Part shown: positions 12,741 through 24,451 of the stretch, in pieces
Layout: each line of letters opens with the position of its first letter
Position numbering within the stretch: position 1 is the stretch's first letter
The notes under the pieces: model-generated
What the model was told of the DNA's origin: nothing
Databases searched by the model: none
The model's input: the letters and a program-made list of their open reading frames with translations, nothing else
Assembly (NCBI RefSeq): GCF_021869535.1
Contig: NW_026262668.1
Location: forward strand, 15,608,348 to 15,672,347
From: Mytilus californianus
Taxonomy: Eukaryota > Mollusca > Bivalvia > Mytilida > Mytilidae
Length of the DNA: 64,000 nucleotides
Reading direction: 5' to 3'
Position numbers and translations under genes: made by a program

Positions 12741-13208
12741 ATGCCATCGACATCCATTAATTACACGTGGACTATTTATAAAAAAAATACGCCAACTTAA
12801 ACAGAAAATATTTATTAAGCGCAATGAAAATAACAAACTTGTGATTTAAACTACATTGTATATATATGCAATCTTAATCTATGCTTTAAGATATTTGATA
12901 GTCCAGCGAACATCGGGAGTGAGCTGTTCCCTGAAGCTATCAACGAATGGTGCCTGAACAAATACAACAGGAAGCTGATTCCTATGAAAAGTATGAGTGT
13001 CTGCATGAGTCCTTGGGTGTATATAGGTGCCTGTATATGCTGAAAGTCTGTAAAATGAGATAGGGATTACTATGCTGCGGTGTCTACGATGTAAACTATT
13101 AGTATAAAACTTTATAATTCGTGGTCATATCCGTATTTCATATACTGTTATATTGAGGTATATATTAAAAAATATCAGAGACAAGTGCATGCGCGACAAA
13201 CTGTATAC
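12741..13208. other. Intergenic, no gene seen
   Basis: No recognised feature up to the left terminus of the hAT element. Confidence 0.4.
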
Positions 13209-14344
13209 AGTGGCGTAGCTAGACTTATAATGATCTGTACGCAGCAGTTGCCGAGCGTAGCGAGGCCAAAAAATTTCGCCGAGCGGAGCGAGGCGAAAAA
13301 AAATTTTGGACCCTTTTTTTTACAGAAAATGAATCTTTTTTCGATCTAAGATGGTTAATTTTGAAGTGAAGTATGCACAGTTGAGTGTTCTGCTATACTA
13401 GTATATCAAATCAAAGACCTAAAACTGACTACAAATATCTAAAAACTTTGTAATGCTCGCCAATTTATTATACTTCAAAGAAAGAAAGGGCTAGAGAACT
13501 GGATCATCTCATGACATATATGTTAACATACGAAAACAAAGCAATTCAAACAATCAATTTTTTAATTTGGTGATATATAAATGTGACGTTCGTATGTAAG
13601 ACCGTATGTAAGACTGAAGTTAACAACCGAGGTCCTTTAGGAGAGTAACATTTTCATTTGCCTAGCATCGTTAAAAGTGCCAATAACTTCTTTAGTGTCA
13701 ATGTCAAAATCAGAATGAACGTGCAGCAGTGCAAGTGAAGAAAGTCTTTCTTGTCCCATGGTCGATCTTAGATACGTTTTTACGCGTTTCAGAGCGCTGA
13801 AAGAGCGATCAGCAGTAGAGGTTGAGGGTGGCATGGTGAGAAGTATTTGCAGAATACAGAATATATTTGGGCAAAGTTCTTTAGGCGTCATCTTCAATGT
13901 TGCACAGAAATGGTCTGGTTTCTTAGATGGATAAATATCCCATCGCGCAACCCACCTTTTAATTTTGAGAAGAAACTGATCTTCTGATTGAAGATCGGAC
14001 TCGTAGGCGCGAAATATGCGAATTTGATGGTCCCGATTCAAACTTTTCAGATAGTTTGGAAGAAGCATCTGGGCAAGAAAACGTTCTTCCTAATTGACAA
14101 GACGATCTCGTAGTTCGTTTAGTAGATGGTCTAAAAATTGTATATACCGATGTACGCACAACAAAACTGAACTGATAGAAAACACGGAAACCTTTCTGAT
14201 AAGTTGAAACACCTATATATATAAAGTGACAGTCAATCGCACTCTTTCTTTTTTTGACTGCTATGAATTTTTAATTATGATTTTTTTTGGGCCATCTCGT
14301 TTGTGCACGCAAGTGCGTCGTTGCGTCAATGGTAGCTAAGCCAC
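13209..14344 (-). mobile_element. hAT-type DNA transposon, internally deleted
   Basis: Left end 'cagtggcgtagcta' and right end 'tagctaagccactg' are imperfect terminal inverted repeats of hAT style. A minus-strand transposase remnant lies inside. Flanks share 'gtatac' on both sides, compatible with a degraded 8-bp target duplication. To the right the flank is satellite sequence of the 147-bp family, so the element appears to have inserted beside or into it. A motif 'gccgagcggagcgaggcga' lies between the left end and the transposase, and a similar motif occurs in the hAT remnant at 33 kb. Confidence 0.75.
13637..14160 (-). pseudogene. hAT transposase C-terminal (dimerisation) remnant
   Basis: The minus-strand frame ending at 13637 encodes 143 residues of hAT C-terminal domain: IKRWVARWDIYPSKKP, then PKELCPNIFCILQILLTMP, then the signature 'STADRSFSALKRVKTYLRST' followed by RLSSLALLHVH. 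Upstream the same frame continues with FLDHLLNELRDRLVN, a TAG stop, then EERFLAQMLLPNYL, so the gene is broken. The match is to ZMYM1-like hAT proteins. The catalytic N-terminal part is absent, and the fragment is probably not translated. Confidence 0.85.
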
Positions 14345-14345
14345 T

Positions 14346-14713
14346 GGTATACACCTTTCAATCATGCCATACACCAAATATATTTAGTCTATTTTCAATA
14401 TAGGATCTGAGATACGGAAATGACCACGAAAACTTAACCTAGAGCACCTGATCCATGAAAATAGGTCGAGGTCAGAACCTTATCTTTGTAGGACTTGTAG
14501 ACACTGTCAGGATCCCATTCACTAATTACAGTTATCAAATTACTCATTGAAAATAGAAAATGAGTATTTTACAAGACAAATAAAACTTTAAAATTTTTTC
14601 AAGCAGTCGCAGGACCATGAAAATTAGGTCAAGGACAATGGACGTATGACAGACGGAAGCTTCGTAACATAAGGCATCCGCATACAAGGTATGAATCATC
14701 CAGGTCTTCTTCT
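14346..14713. repeat. 147-bp satellite family, second locus
   Basis: It shares 'acaccaaatatat', 'tgagatacgga', 'gaccacgaaaacttaacct' and 'ggtcaaggacaatgga' with 1-596. It ends at 'catccaggtcttcttcta', where the foldback element begins; satellite resumes at 15933. Confidence 0.75.
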
Positions 14714-15932
14714 ACGGAAGCCCATAGGGGACATAAAAAAAAGAATATCATATCGTTATCTCAATATATATATATCGTTATTTCGATATAATTAAATCGT
14801 TATCTCGATATGTTTATATCGTTATCTCGATATATTTATAACGTTATATCGATATATTTATTTCATTAAAAATCGATATAATTAAATCGTAATCTCGATA
14901 TAATTATCTCGATATCTCGATAATTATACCATACATTTATCAATAACAGGAGGGACATCCTGTGGCTCATAGACACATTTTCTAGTTTACTTTATATTTT
15001 AGGCAGGGCATATGTGACCCATGGACACATTCTGTCTTCATTAGGGCCCCATATTGAGGATCGGTTGATAATCATCATATTAAGATGGTCATGTATTATA
15101 TGTATTGGTCTTTTGTTGGGCAATGTATGAAAAATATGTGTTGAAAAACCTCGCCCGTAATTATTTATTATGTAATTCATTGACCGCTCCCGACATGTGT
15201 AACTTCAACTCATATTTTAGCGGCGATCGAGGTCTTTCAAAATTACTGCATATTTCTGGTATCCCTGAGGCTTTCGACTGGAGAAACGTCGTACACAAGC
15301 ATCGCACATGTTGGCACTGCGAGGCGGGTGGGGAGCAAGAAGGTGAACAGTGGTTTATTTTTATCAATAGTGCCGCTTAAGTCGACGCCAGGGGCCGTCT
15401 TGACCTTGTTGTAGGGTATGAATGATTCGTTCATTGATGGAGACCCTACATCAACTGTCAAGATGAAGAACAGGAATAAAAGCCCTGTTCATTGATATTT
15501 TTTTATTTATATATATGTATTGTGTGCGGTTTTGTCCATGTACATTTACTCCATATCCTTTTATTTTCTATGTACATCTTTTAAAATTTTGGTTGAAATT
15601 AGACATATATAATTATGGCGCAGGACCCTCTCTGACTTTGTCAGTATTCCAGCTTCTGGTGTTATCTCCTTAAAATTCTCAAGGGGCCTAATTGAGTGTA
15701 GTGACTGATAATAATGCTGCTTAATAAATCAATTTACTGTATTATTTCAGATGGATCCCCCAGACATATAAATATATCGAGATAACGATATAATTATATC
15801 GAAATAACGAAATAAATATATCGATACAACGATATAAATTTAGAGATAACGATTTAATTATATCGAAATAACGATATATATATTGAGATAACGATATAAT
15901 ATTATTTTATTATGTCCTCTATGGGCTTCCGT
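14714..15932. mobile_element. Foldback-like element, 1.2 kb, long subrepeated TIRs
   Basis: The left end 'cggaagcccataggggacat' is the near-complement of the right end 'tgtcctctatgggcttccg'. Inside, each arm has about 170-200 bp of short 'atatcgttatctcgatat' subrepeats in opposite orientation (14750-14935 and 15765-15900). The centre (14940-15760) is less AT-rich, with no recognised domain; the short frames at 15105-15380 and 15243-15461 overlap on opposite strands. The structure fits foldback elements. The flanks join into continuous satellite. Confidence 0.75.
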
Positions 15933-16731
15933 ATCTTCCTTCTGACATATAAAGCTTTATGCAAATACTTTACGTCGACAAGGGATATAAATCCCTATGT
16001 AGAGGGGCAATCTGCGACTTTTGACGCAGGCGAGACAAAATGTATGAATCTGGTCGATTATTGTATTAAATATTTTGAAATTGTTTATGAATAATCATTC
16101 TACTGATAAGGGTATCAAGACTAAATATAAGAGCTCTCGGAGAATGTCGTGTTTATGTTTCAGATGACATCGAACAGATCCAACGATGTTGCCGTAAGCG
16201 TTGTTCGACTAAGTTCCATAACGAGAAACTCAAAACCTGAATTACAAATTATGATTCTTACTTTTTCTCCTAAAGAAAATATTGTCTATAAATAACGACT
16301 GAACATCACGTTGTGTTCACTTATGAAACCTCACAAGTTACGATTAATATCTGCATTACTTATAAAGTTCAGCTACAAATAGTTGTATTCTACTGACTAG
16401 TTCTCTTACGTAGAGACGACTCAATGCTCTTAAACTTCGTACTTTATTAGTCCTTTATAGTTTTTTTTTATTCGGAGCGTCACTGGTGAGTCTTTGTAGA
16501 CGAAACGAGAGTCTTATGTACAAAATGTTAATCCTGGTATCTATGATGAGTTTATTTTCAACCACAAAAAAATCATTATCTTATTAATATTTGTCTTCGT
16601 TTAGTTATAATTTATTTACTCTTTAAACTACTCTACTGCATGATCTAATCAAAACAGAAATAGTTCTTTTTTTCTTTATATATATAGAGATGACTTTATC
16701 TCCTGTAGTCGCAACAATTCCTTTTTAGCAA
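15933..16731. other. Satellite tail then unannotated sequence
   Basis: The first bases ('tatcttccttctgacatata') continue the satellite interrupted at 14713. The rest shows no gene or recognised repeat. Confidence 0.45.
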
Positions 16732-16734
16732 TAA

Positions 16735-17031
16735 GGGAGCTACCATTTGATTTTTATGGGGAGGGGGGGCTAGGATGAAAAATTTTGTCCTGCCTTTTTA
16801 TTTTCCCCTCTATTCAGTCCTGCCTTTTTATTTTTCACTCTATTCGGTCCTGCCTTTTTTTTTTTTTTTAGTTTATCCTGACTTTTTTTTTACATAAATT
16901 GTCATCTTGCCCTTTTTTTTTGCAAATAATCTCATCCTGCCTTTTTTCCCCTCAAAACTCCTGTCCTGCCTATTTTTTTCTTTTCAAATTTCATCCTAGC
17001 CCCCTCCCATAAAAATCAAATGGTAGCTCCC
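16735..17031 (+). mobile_element. MITE with 27-bp or longer TIR, TAA target, copy 1
   Basis: It begins 'gggagctaccatttgatttt' and ends with its complement 'aaaatcaaatggtagctccc'. TAA lies directly outside both ends (16732-16734, 17032-17034). The interior repeats 'gtcctgcc' plus poly-T. The 3-bp TAA duplication and GGG-initial TIR fit PIF/Harbinger-type MITEs (inference). Copy 2 is at 29056-29386. Confidence 0.88.
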
Positions 17032-17226
17032 TAAATCTAATTTGTATGAAAACACAAGGAAAAATACGTATATTGAACATGCCAAGAAAAAGATACAAGG
17101 CCATTAGTGATTTACTAATATTTTTTGTGTTCGTTTTGTAGATAAAAATGTTGAGTGAATAGTATTCCAATAGGAAATAAATGTGCACGTTTTATCACAA
17201 TGTCTGCAAATGTCAAGATAAGAAAG

Positions 17227-17290
17227 AGGCGAAGGATACCAAAGGGACATTCAAACTCACAAGTCGAAAATAAACTGACAACGCCATGGT
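17227..17290 (+). repeat. Interspersed repeat fragment ('aggcgaaggataccaaagg')
   Basis: Same family and orientation as 8427-8492, ending 'actgacaacgccatgg'. Confidence 0.75.
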
Positions 17291-17629
17291 ATTCTCTCCA
17301 AATAATCCAGGTTTCCAGAAAAAATGAACGACTTTTCCTTTCCACAATGGAGATGTTCTGTTAATTTCTTTCCTATATAGTGAACATTTTATAGTTGGTT
17401 AAATAAATGCATGTTTGCAGTGACATCTCAGATGTTAATCAATGAAATGAACTTCTGTATTACTATTTTCACAACAGAGATACAGATATCATAAACTGAT
17501 AAAAAAAAAGCTTACCAGTTAAAATTATGCCACTTTGGTAAAAATATACTGTATTTCTTTTTTTGCAGTCATTTATGTTTGCTTAATTATAGGTCATATT
17601 TAGTGTTGTTTTTTTTGTAGATCTTACAT

Positions 17630-18225
17630 TGATGATCATTTTTACTGTTTACAGATAATACATATCAATTACAGCTTTAGAGATGGAAAAAAGGTCACTT
17701 AATGGCAATAAATCCTAAAATTAGTGTGACAATTTGGATTATTTGTAGATGTTAATTAGTATTCTACAGTTTCTCTCTGACTCCTATAACTTTTGACAAA
17801 ATTGCCAAAAAAAATAATAAAAATCGTCATTCAAGGGAAATAACTTCTAGATCTTCTTGTGCTGAACATTTTCGTGTTTTTACTGTTTCTCTGTATCTAT
17901 CATAGTTTGTGCAAAAAGTGATAAAAAAATATGGAAAAAGCATCTCCAATGGCAATAACTCCTTTCATGGGTCAACTTATGATTTTTCCATGTTGACTTA
18001 TTTGTAGATCTTATTTTGCTGAATATTTTTAGTTAATATCGAAAGATTCTCTCAATCAACTATAGTTTCCTAAAAAATGCAAAAAAGGGTAAAAATCATC
18101 ATTAAACAATAATAACTCATATGAGATGTCATTTGAAGATTTCTGTCAAGTTGACTTATTTGTAGATATTATTGTTCTAGTCATTTTAACTGTTTTAAAT
18201 TTCTCTCTACCTGTTATAACATGGG
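17630..18225 (+). repeat. 170-bp tandem satellite, about 3-4 units
   Basis: Landmarks 'ggcaataa' or 'gggaaataact', 'atttgtagatctta', 'gctgaa' and 'ttctct...tatag' recur about every 170 bp. Units are strongly diverged. 17291-17629 to its left holds no recognised feature. Confidence 0.75.
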
Positions 18226-18497
18226 GAGGGGGTCTAAACTATGTTTTTTTTTATTGCAATCAAAAATTGAAAATTAGAGGGGACACTGAATAACTACTAG
18301 ACTGTTAGGCTATATTTTCAGAGGCAAAATATGTGCCTGTGATGATATATAGATTGTGAGAAATTGTCAATCAAAAATGGTTCCCCCTAAATATAGCAAC
18401 GGGAAGATTTTTTACTGAAATTGACAAATTTTGCTTTAGAAAAATACATTTTTTTGTGGGACATTTACATGAAGATATGCATATTAGTTAGTTACAT

Positions 18498-18778
18498 TTA
18501 AACATATTTTATTTGAAGTACGTCCAGACACCAAGGTTGTTTACAGGTAACTATTTCTGCATTTTTACCAGGAATTGGGAAACACTCTAACCATTTGGTA
18601 AATTGATCGACAATCATGAGCAAATATTTTTTCTTCTGCTTGGTAACAGGAAGTGATCCCAATAAATTCACATGGACTCTACCCATAGGTACTCCTGATA
18701 GATACTGACAGAGTTCAGCTTTTGGTCGGATGTTTGGTTTTTTATTGAAGCTACAAATCTTGCAAGACTTAATATAAA
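18498..18778 (-). pseudogene. Ty3/gypsy-type integrase fragment
   Basis: The minus-strand translation reads YIKSCKIC (zinc-binding HHCC end), then a spacer, MGRVHVNLLGSLPVTKQ, KKYLLMIVDQFTKWLECFP and IPGKNAEIV. This is the start of the integrase catalytic core: the first acidic residue is replaced by N in VHVNLLG (usually D), and the second position is intact in IVDQFTKW. Homology fades toward 18500, and no LTRs, reverse transcriptase or gag were seen nearby. The fragment is a truncated relic. Confidence 0.8.
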
Positions 18779-18799
18779 TTGTTATTGGCTTTGAACTAG

Positions 18800-18921
18800 C
18801 TGTCAGGAGGGGGTGGACAGCTTTTGAGGGAAGGGGGAGGGCGGGGGGAGGTGGGAGAGAAAAAAAAATTCTAAATGTGGGAGGTGGGAGAAGGGTACCC
18901 CCTGTCCACCCCTCTGTCAGT
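18800..18921. mobile_element. Short hairpin MITE, about 120 bp
   Basis: 'ctgtcaggagggggtggaca' at the left pairs with 'tgtccacccctctgtcag' at the right. The loop is G-rich ('gagggaagggggagggcggg'). The element lies between the integrase remnant and the mussel repeat. Confidence 0.6.
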
Positions 18922-19435
18922 AACTGCGAGTACGCTCAGATCTGTACTTAGTGTCTTTTTTGTTGAAGGGATGTATAAATACCCTGCCACGTCCAGTCTG
19001 TATTTTTGTGCTTCGTATCGATCTGATGAGTTAAGCCCTTTTCAATTGATTTTTATAGTTTATTCATGTTTGTACTATTACACCACTGTGCCAGATTAGG
19101 GGGAGGGTTGGGCACCCGCTAACATGTTGAACCCTGCCACATTCTGTATGTGCCTGTCCCAAGTCAGGAGCCTGTAATAAAATGGTTGTTGTTTGTTGCT
19201 GTATATCATATTTGTATTTCGTTCATTTTTTTTACATAAATCAGGTCATTAGTTTTCTCATTTAAATTGTTTTACATTTGTCATTTTGGTGCCTTTAATG
19301 GCTGACTATGTGGTATGGGTTTACGGCTCATTGTTGAAGGCCATACAGTGACCTATATTTGTTAACTTCTATGTCATTTGGTCTCTGGAGGAGAGTTGTC
19401 TTATTTGCAATTATACCACATCTTCTTATTTTTAT
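18922..19435 (-). repeat. Common mussel interspersed repeat, minus copy
   Basis: Read on the minus strand it carries the core seen elsewhere as GATGTGGTATGATTGCCAAT. On the plus strand it shows 'atgtgcctgtcccaagtcag', 'ttgttgaaggccatacagtg' and 'ttataccacatcttctta'. Near full-length for the copies in this window. It forms an inverted pair with 19612-19900. Confidence 0.8.
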
Positions 19436-19611
19436 ATATATGCTTCTATCTTATAGTTATAACATTCTTACACAAATGAAAACGTCTAATGAGGATGGGT
19501 GGACTGACAGAAAAAGTTTCATCAAAAGAGGACAAACTGTGGTTCTAGACTGCATGAACAGAATACTTGTAATTAAACTTGCATAAACTTTTCTTTTACA
19601 AGCTATATATA

Positions 19612-19900
19612 AAAAGAAGATGTGGTATGATTGCCAATGAGACAACTCTCCACAAGAGACCAAATGACACAGAAATTATCAACTATAGGTCACTGTACAG
19701 CCTTCAACAATGAACAAAGCCCATACCGCATAGTCAGCTATAAAAGGCCCAGAAATTACAAATGTAAAACAATTCAAACGAGAAAACTAAAGGCCTAATT
19801 TATGTACAAAATAATGAATATGCACATATTCAATAATACGTCCCGTAAACGGGCGTATAAAAAAGGACCAGATATAACAATGAGAGACAAACCATTATTA
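19612..19900 (+). repeat. Common mussel interspersed repeat, plus copy
   Basis: It starts 'aagaagatgtggtatgattg', continues 'ccaatgagacaactctccac' and proceeds through 'ccataccgcatagtcagcta'. Inverted relative to the copy at 18922-19435, with 176 bp between them. Confidence 0.85.
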
Positions 19901-19930
19901 AACTGTGGATGTAAAGTAAAAATTTCTTTT

Positions 19931-20330
19931 TTTTTTCCCTGATCTAGATGTAAACAAATGGAAATTTATGTATAGATACTGCTACTCTTATATTACTACA
20001 AACTAGTAGGTACCACTGTAAGTCCCTGTTGGTATTGCCTATAGCAAGTTGCAACTATTGCAGTGCAGGTTATAAATACAAGACACACTCTGACTAAATA
20101 TGTTCAGCTTATCAATATTATAAGCTTATAAAATAACATTGTATGGTAAAACTAAGGATGGAATTATTCTGGCAAAGTTGCTCAAAGACAGTTTTTCAAT
20201 ATTTTGTTAAAATCTTATTAATTTTGAAATTTCATAGGTTTGTTTTAAATTTTGTTCTGAAACTGTTGGTTTCCTACATCTTTGTACCCGATAAAGATTA
20301 TTCCAGAAACATGTGCTGTGTTTGATTCTT
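19931..20330. other. Intergenic, no gene seen
   Basis: No recognised feature. Confidence 0.4.
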
Positions 20331-20463
20331 GTATAATATATATATGGTTACAAGAGGGCAATATATATATGGTTTCAAGAGGGCAATATATATATATGGT
20401 TACAAGAGGACAATATATATATGGTTACAAGAGGGCAATATATTTATGGTTACAAGAGGACAA
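20331..20463 (+). repeat. About 25-bp minisatellite x 5
   Basis: The unit is 'caatatatatatggttacaa' plus 'gaggg', repeated five times with changes in the AT tract length. Confidence 0.9.
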
Positions 20464-21478
20464 TTATTTTTCAAAGGGCAACAGTGATGTCCCATATTTT
20501 ATTACTACTAGAATTAACAAACTAGACAGGAATAAGCAGCTGAGTACCAGTTACTAGAAATGTTGGTGTTGTATTACAGCCCCCAAAAAAACATTTGTTT
20601 ATGTTGCAAATGTTGACCTAAAATGCAGTTGAAGAAAAACTTTTAATTTCTACACTTAATGGGAAAGACTTATCTTTAATGGATCCATAGTTAACACATT
20701 GAATGTATTTCCTGCACCTTGTTGATAGGAATTCAATTATCTAGAATTTTCAAGATTTCAATTAAAATAATTCCAACCTCCAACTCCTGTACCATCTTGG
20801 GATAGAAAAAGTTGTCTGTAAAATATGACAAATAATTGCACTATTATAAACTATATAACATGGAAAAGTAGCACAAAGGGAGATAACTCTAAGTTATAAT
20901 AATTTATTTTGAGCAAAATCATTCAAAACTTTAGTTAGTCACTCTAACAATGCACATTTTAATTTTGAATACAGTCTTGGTAAAATGATGATTGTTCTTA
21001 AAGTAGTGAATAATGTACAGCAATTAATCTTCAATCACAAAACACACAAATCCAGTTTGAAAGTATAGCATGTTCTTAATCTTACAAGCAACTCAACAAC
21101 CAACAACCACACAATAATATACATGATATATAAACAGCACCATTTCTAAATGTTTAACAAATAACAGCAAACTTACAAAAAATTACAGATACACTTCTCA
21201 TATTACTGAACACAGCTAAAATCTTTAATACATAATCATTAAAGCAACAGAATAATTTGCTCAAAAGTATAATACATGAAGAAATATGTATCCACAATCC
21301 CATGTTTCCATGTCAAGTGTAAGATTATTTTCAACAAAGAATCTGTAAATGATCATCAATTATGGAGGTTTGATTAATTGTCTGATGAGCTTTCATCCCT
21401 ATACAGATGCATTTGTACATACAGATGAACCATTACTAATACTTGATAAAATCCAGCAGATGTATTCCAAATTAAATA
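20464..21478. other. Intergenic, no gene seen
   Basis: AT-rich. No recognised feature. Confidence 0.4.
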
Positions 21479-22919
21479 AAATGCTCCGCTGGGGCGCAGC
21501 TTGATACGACCGCAGAGGTCGAACCCTGAACAGTTGGGGCAAGTATGGACACAACATTCAAGCTTGATTCAGCACTGAATTTGGATTGTAATTAAATATT
21601 TGACACAGCATAGGTTTCTGACACAGAATGAAAGTGGTCTAAGAACTTAAAATTTTTTAAATTACCTATTCAAACCATATCATTATTATTTGCTTTTATA
21701 TATAAATCAGAAATAACCAATTTAAAATGGAAAATTTTAAAGAAAAAAAAGGAAAAAAAATCCCCCCCCCAAAATTTTTTGAACCCCCTTATGATTCATC
21801 ACCCCCAAACTCAATCCCAGCCTTCCATTGTGGTATGGTACCTTGCAGTACAATTTCAGAGAGATCCATACACTTGAACACAAGTTATTGTCTGGAAACT
21901 AGAAAAATGCTTGTAAAAATTTTGGCCCCAAATTCCTAAACGTTTAGGGCAATTACCCCCAAACTCAAACCCAGCTTTGGCTATGTGATATGGAACCTTG
22001 CAGTACAATTTCATAAAGATCCACACACTTACACACAAGTTATTGTCCTGGAACTAGAAAAATGCTTGCTTTTTTGCCCTTTTATGGCCCCTAATTACTA
22101 AAATTTTGAGGGAGTTACCCCCAAAATCAATCCCAGCCTTCCCTTTGTGGTATGGTACCTTGCAGTACAATTTCAGAGAGATCCATACACTTGAACACAA
22201 GTTATTGTCCAGAAACTAGAAAAATGCTTATTTTTGGCCCCTTATTCCTAAACTTTTTGGGCAATTACCCCCAAACTCAATTCCAGCTTTCCCTTTGTGA
22301 TATGGAACCTTGTAGTACAATTTCATAAAGATCCATACACTTACACACAAGTTATTGTCATGAAACTAGAAAAATGCTTGTTTTTTGCCTCTTTTTGGCC
22401 CCTTATTCCTAAAATTTGGAGACAATTACCCCCAAAATCAATCCCAGCATTCCCTTTGTGATATGGAACCTTGTGATACAATGTCAGAGAGATCCATAGA
22501 CTTACACACAAGTTATTGTCATGAAACTAGAAAAATGCTTGTTTTTTGCCTCTTTTTGGCCCCTTATTCCTAAAATTTGGAGACAATTACCCCCAAAATC
22601 AATCCCAGCATTCCCTTTGTGATATGGAACCTTGTGGTACAATGTCAGAGAGATCCATACACTTACACACAAGTTATGTCTGGAAGTTACAAAAATGCTT
22701 ATTTTTGGCCCCTAATTCCTTAACTGTTGGTACCATAACCCCCAAAATCAATCCCCACCTTCCTTTTGTGGTATTGAACCTTATGGTAAAATTTCATTGA
22801 GATCCATTCACTTAAACTAAAGTTAGAGTGCGAAAACTAATGTGTCTTTGGACGAAGACGACGACGCAAACGTCATACCAATATACGACCACAAAAATAT
22901 TTTTGCGGTCGTATAAAAA
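21479..22919 (+). mobile_element. Composite array element A (short form)
   Basis: The left module 'gctggggcgcagcttgatac', 'gaccgcagaggtcgaaccct', 'gaacagttggggcaagtatg' is shared almost base for base with 60031. The right module 'gacgacgcaaacgtcatacc' followed by the hairpin 'tatacgacc...ggtcgtata' is shared with 63840-63947. Between them lie seven 150-160-bp units. No transposase frame is visible. It could be a non-autonomous Helitron-like element because of the terminal hairpin and internal arrays, but this is inference. Confidence 0.8.
21790..22830 (+). repeat. 150-160-bp array in element A, x7
   Basis: Each unit holds 'acccccaaa', 'tcaatcccagc', 'gatatggaacctt', 'agagagatccatacactta' and 'aagttattgtc...gaaacta'. 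Two neighbouring units (about 22385-22545 and 22546-22706) are nearly identical, so they duplicated recently. Confidence 0.9.
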
Positions 22920-22925
22920 CTACTG

Positions 22926-23182
22926 TTAGGCCAAAAATAAAATTTAAATTGTTTGATGTTGCCTACCTACCCACTGAAAAAGCAGCATACCTGAAAAATT
23001 TTATGACACAATTCCGTTTCTACTTTTTTTTTAAAAGTTTTTTTTCATGCTCTAACATAGTTTTCTTGTCTAAAACATTAAACGTATGTTGTTGGCCAAA
23101 AAGAAAAAATCCTACCTACCTACCAAATCCTACAAGGTATGGGTAGGCAACATCAAACAAAGAATTTGTAAGGGTGGCCTAA
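22926..23182. mobile_element. MITE-like inverted repeat, about 257 bp
   Basis: Left arm 'ttaggcca' and 'tttgatgttgcctacctacc' pair with right arm 'gggtaggcaacatcaaac' and 'tggcctaa', with some mismatches. It directly abuts the 3' end of composite element A. Confidence 0.7.
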
Positions 23183-24451
23183 AATTTATAAAAATAAGTT
23201 AATGTTGTATGATTGCCAATGAGACAATCAACCTGAGTTCATTTTATTCATTTTTCAAACGAAATAAAGAAGAACTATAAACTGAAAGGTTTTTTTTCAA
23301 ATACTTCATTAAAAAAAAGGTCATGAAAGGTCAGATCAAATCTATACGATGTACAATTACATGTACATTTTATTGTTCAAATACAACAAATGATGAAACT
23401 GCCACATCAAATTACAGTATGACCAATAGATAAAATATAAAGAGCAGATATTGTAACCCTCGAACAGCAACCAAGTAGCCATGAAAATTGTATTACACAC
23501 TTACACCATCTCATAATTATATATAAAAACCCTAACCCTATTATAATTATATGTATATTTGAAGTATTAACATATTTCCCTTATCTCATAACTTTAATAT
23601 AATTCCAGTGTACAATATAAATTAAAAATATTTAGCCAAATCTTAAAGCCACTGAGAAAGCTGCAAGGAAAACTAATCTAAAAGTTTTATTGAACAGACA
23701 TATGAGTAGGTAGTATACATTGTCACTCTATATTGGTACATGATTCACAATTTCAAATCAATGTGATGCTAGTTTTCAGCACTATTCAACTTAACTATGG
23801 CACATAAAATTGAGAATGGAAATGGGGAATGTGTCAAAGAGACAACAACCCGACCACAGAACAGACATACATGTTTAGAAGAATTGTTCAGACTTAATCT
23901 TCAATTTAAAATACTGAGAGAAATACAAAATGAACTGTTGACACAGAGATGTGCCTCATCTGTATGTATTTTGATAGTATAATGCAAAAGTTGAAATTTA
24001 AATGGCAATACTCTAATTATAATAGAACATACACACAACTATTCAAATATCATTGACTAAAATGTATGACTGATGGGGCCGGGCTATATAATCCAAATGG
24101 AAAGATATACATGTGCTAATGCTAATGCAGCTGCATGCCAAATATCATTGACCAACCACAATTGCTTCATCTTAAACTGACTCTAGTTGTCTCATTGGCA
24201 ATCATATCACATCTCCTCATTTTTATACTAATCACAAACTTTTAACATGTGAACTATGCAAAAGATTCAGTCAATAGACCATGGCTAAGGGAGCAGGGCC
24301 AACAAATCTTCATGGGTATGATATATTTTTATACATGTTATACAATGTACAACTGCATCACCAACTTTGTTGAGGCGAGACAAAAAGGCATTACACCTGA
24401 GAACTCAGCAATATAATATTGTTTAAAATATTGTTAAATTTCATATAATGA
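23183..24451. other. Intergenic with repeat fragments
   Basis: Fragments of the common mussel repeat lie at 23200-23230 and 24188-24222 (minus). A fragment of the 'gagaatggaaatggggaat' repeat lies at 23805-23870. No host gene seen. Confidence 0.5.

Noticed and set aside
15105-15461. Overlapping frames inside the foldback element
   Set aside because: Frames on opposite strands overlap, none shows a transposase or other domain, and the region is simply less AT-rich.
22385-22800. Two similar open frames (MPLFGPLFLKFGDNY...)
   Set aside because: They arise from two nearly identical array units of element A.
23525-23545. Telomere-like 'accctaaccct' text
   Set aside because: Only about two units; trivial in AT-rich sequence.
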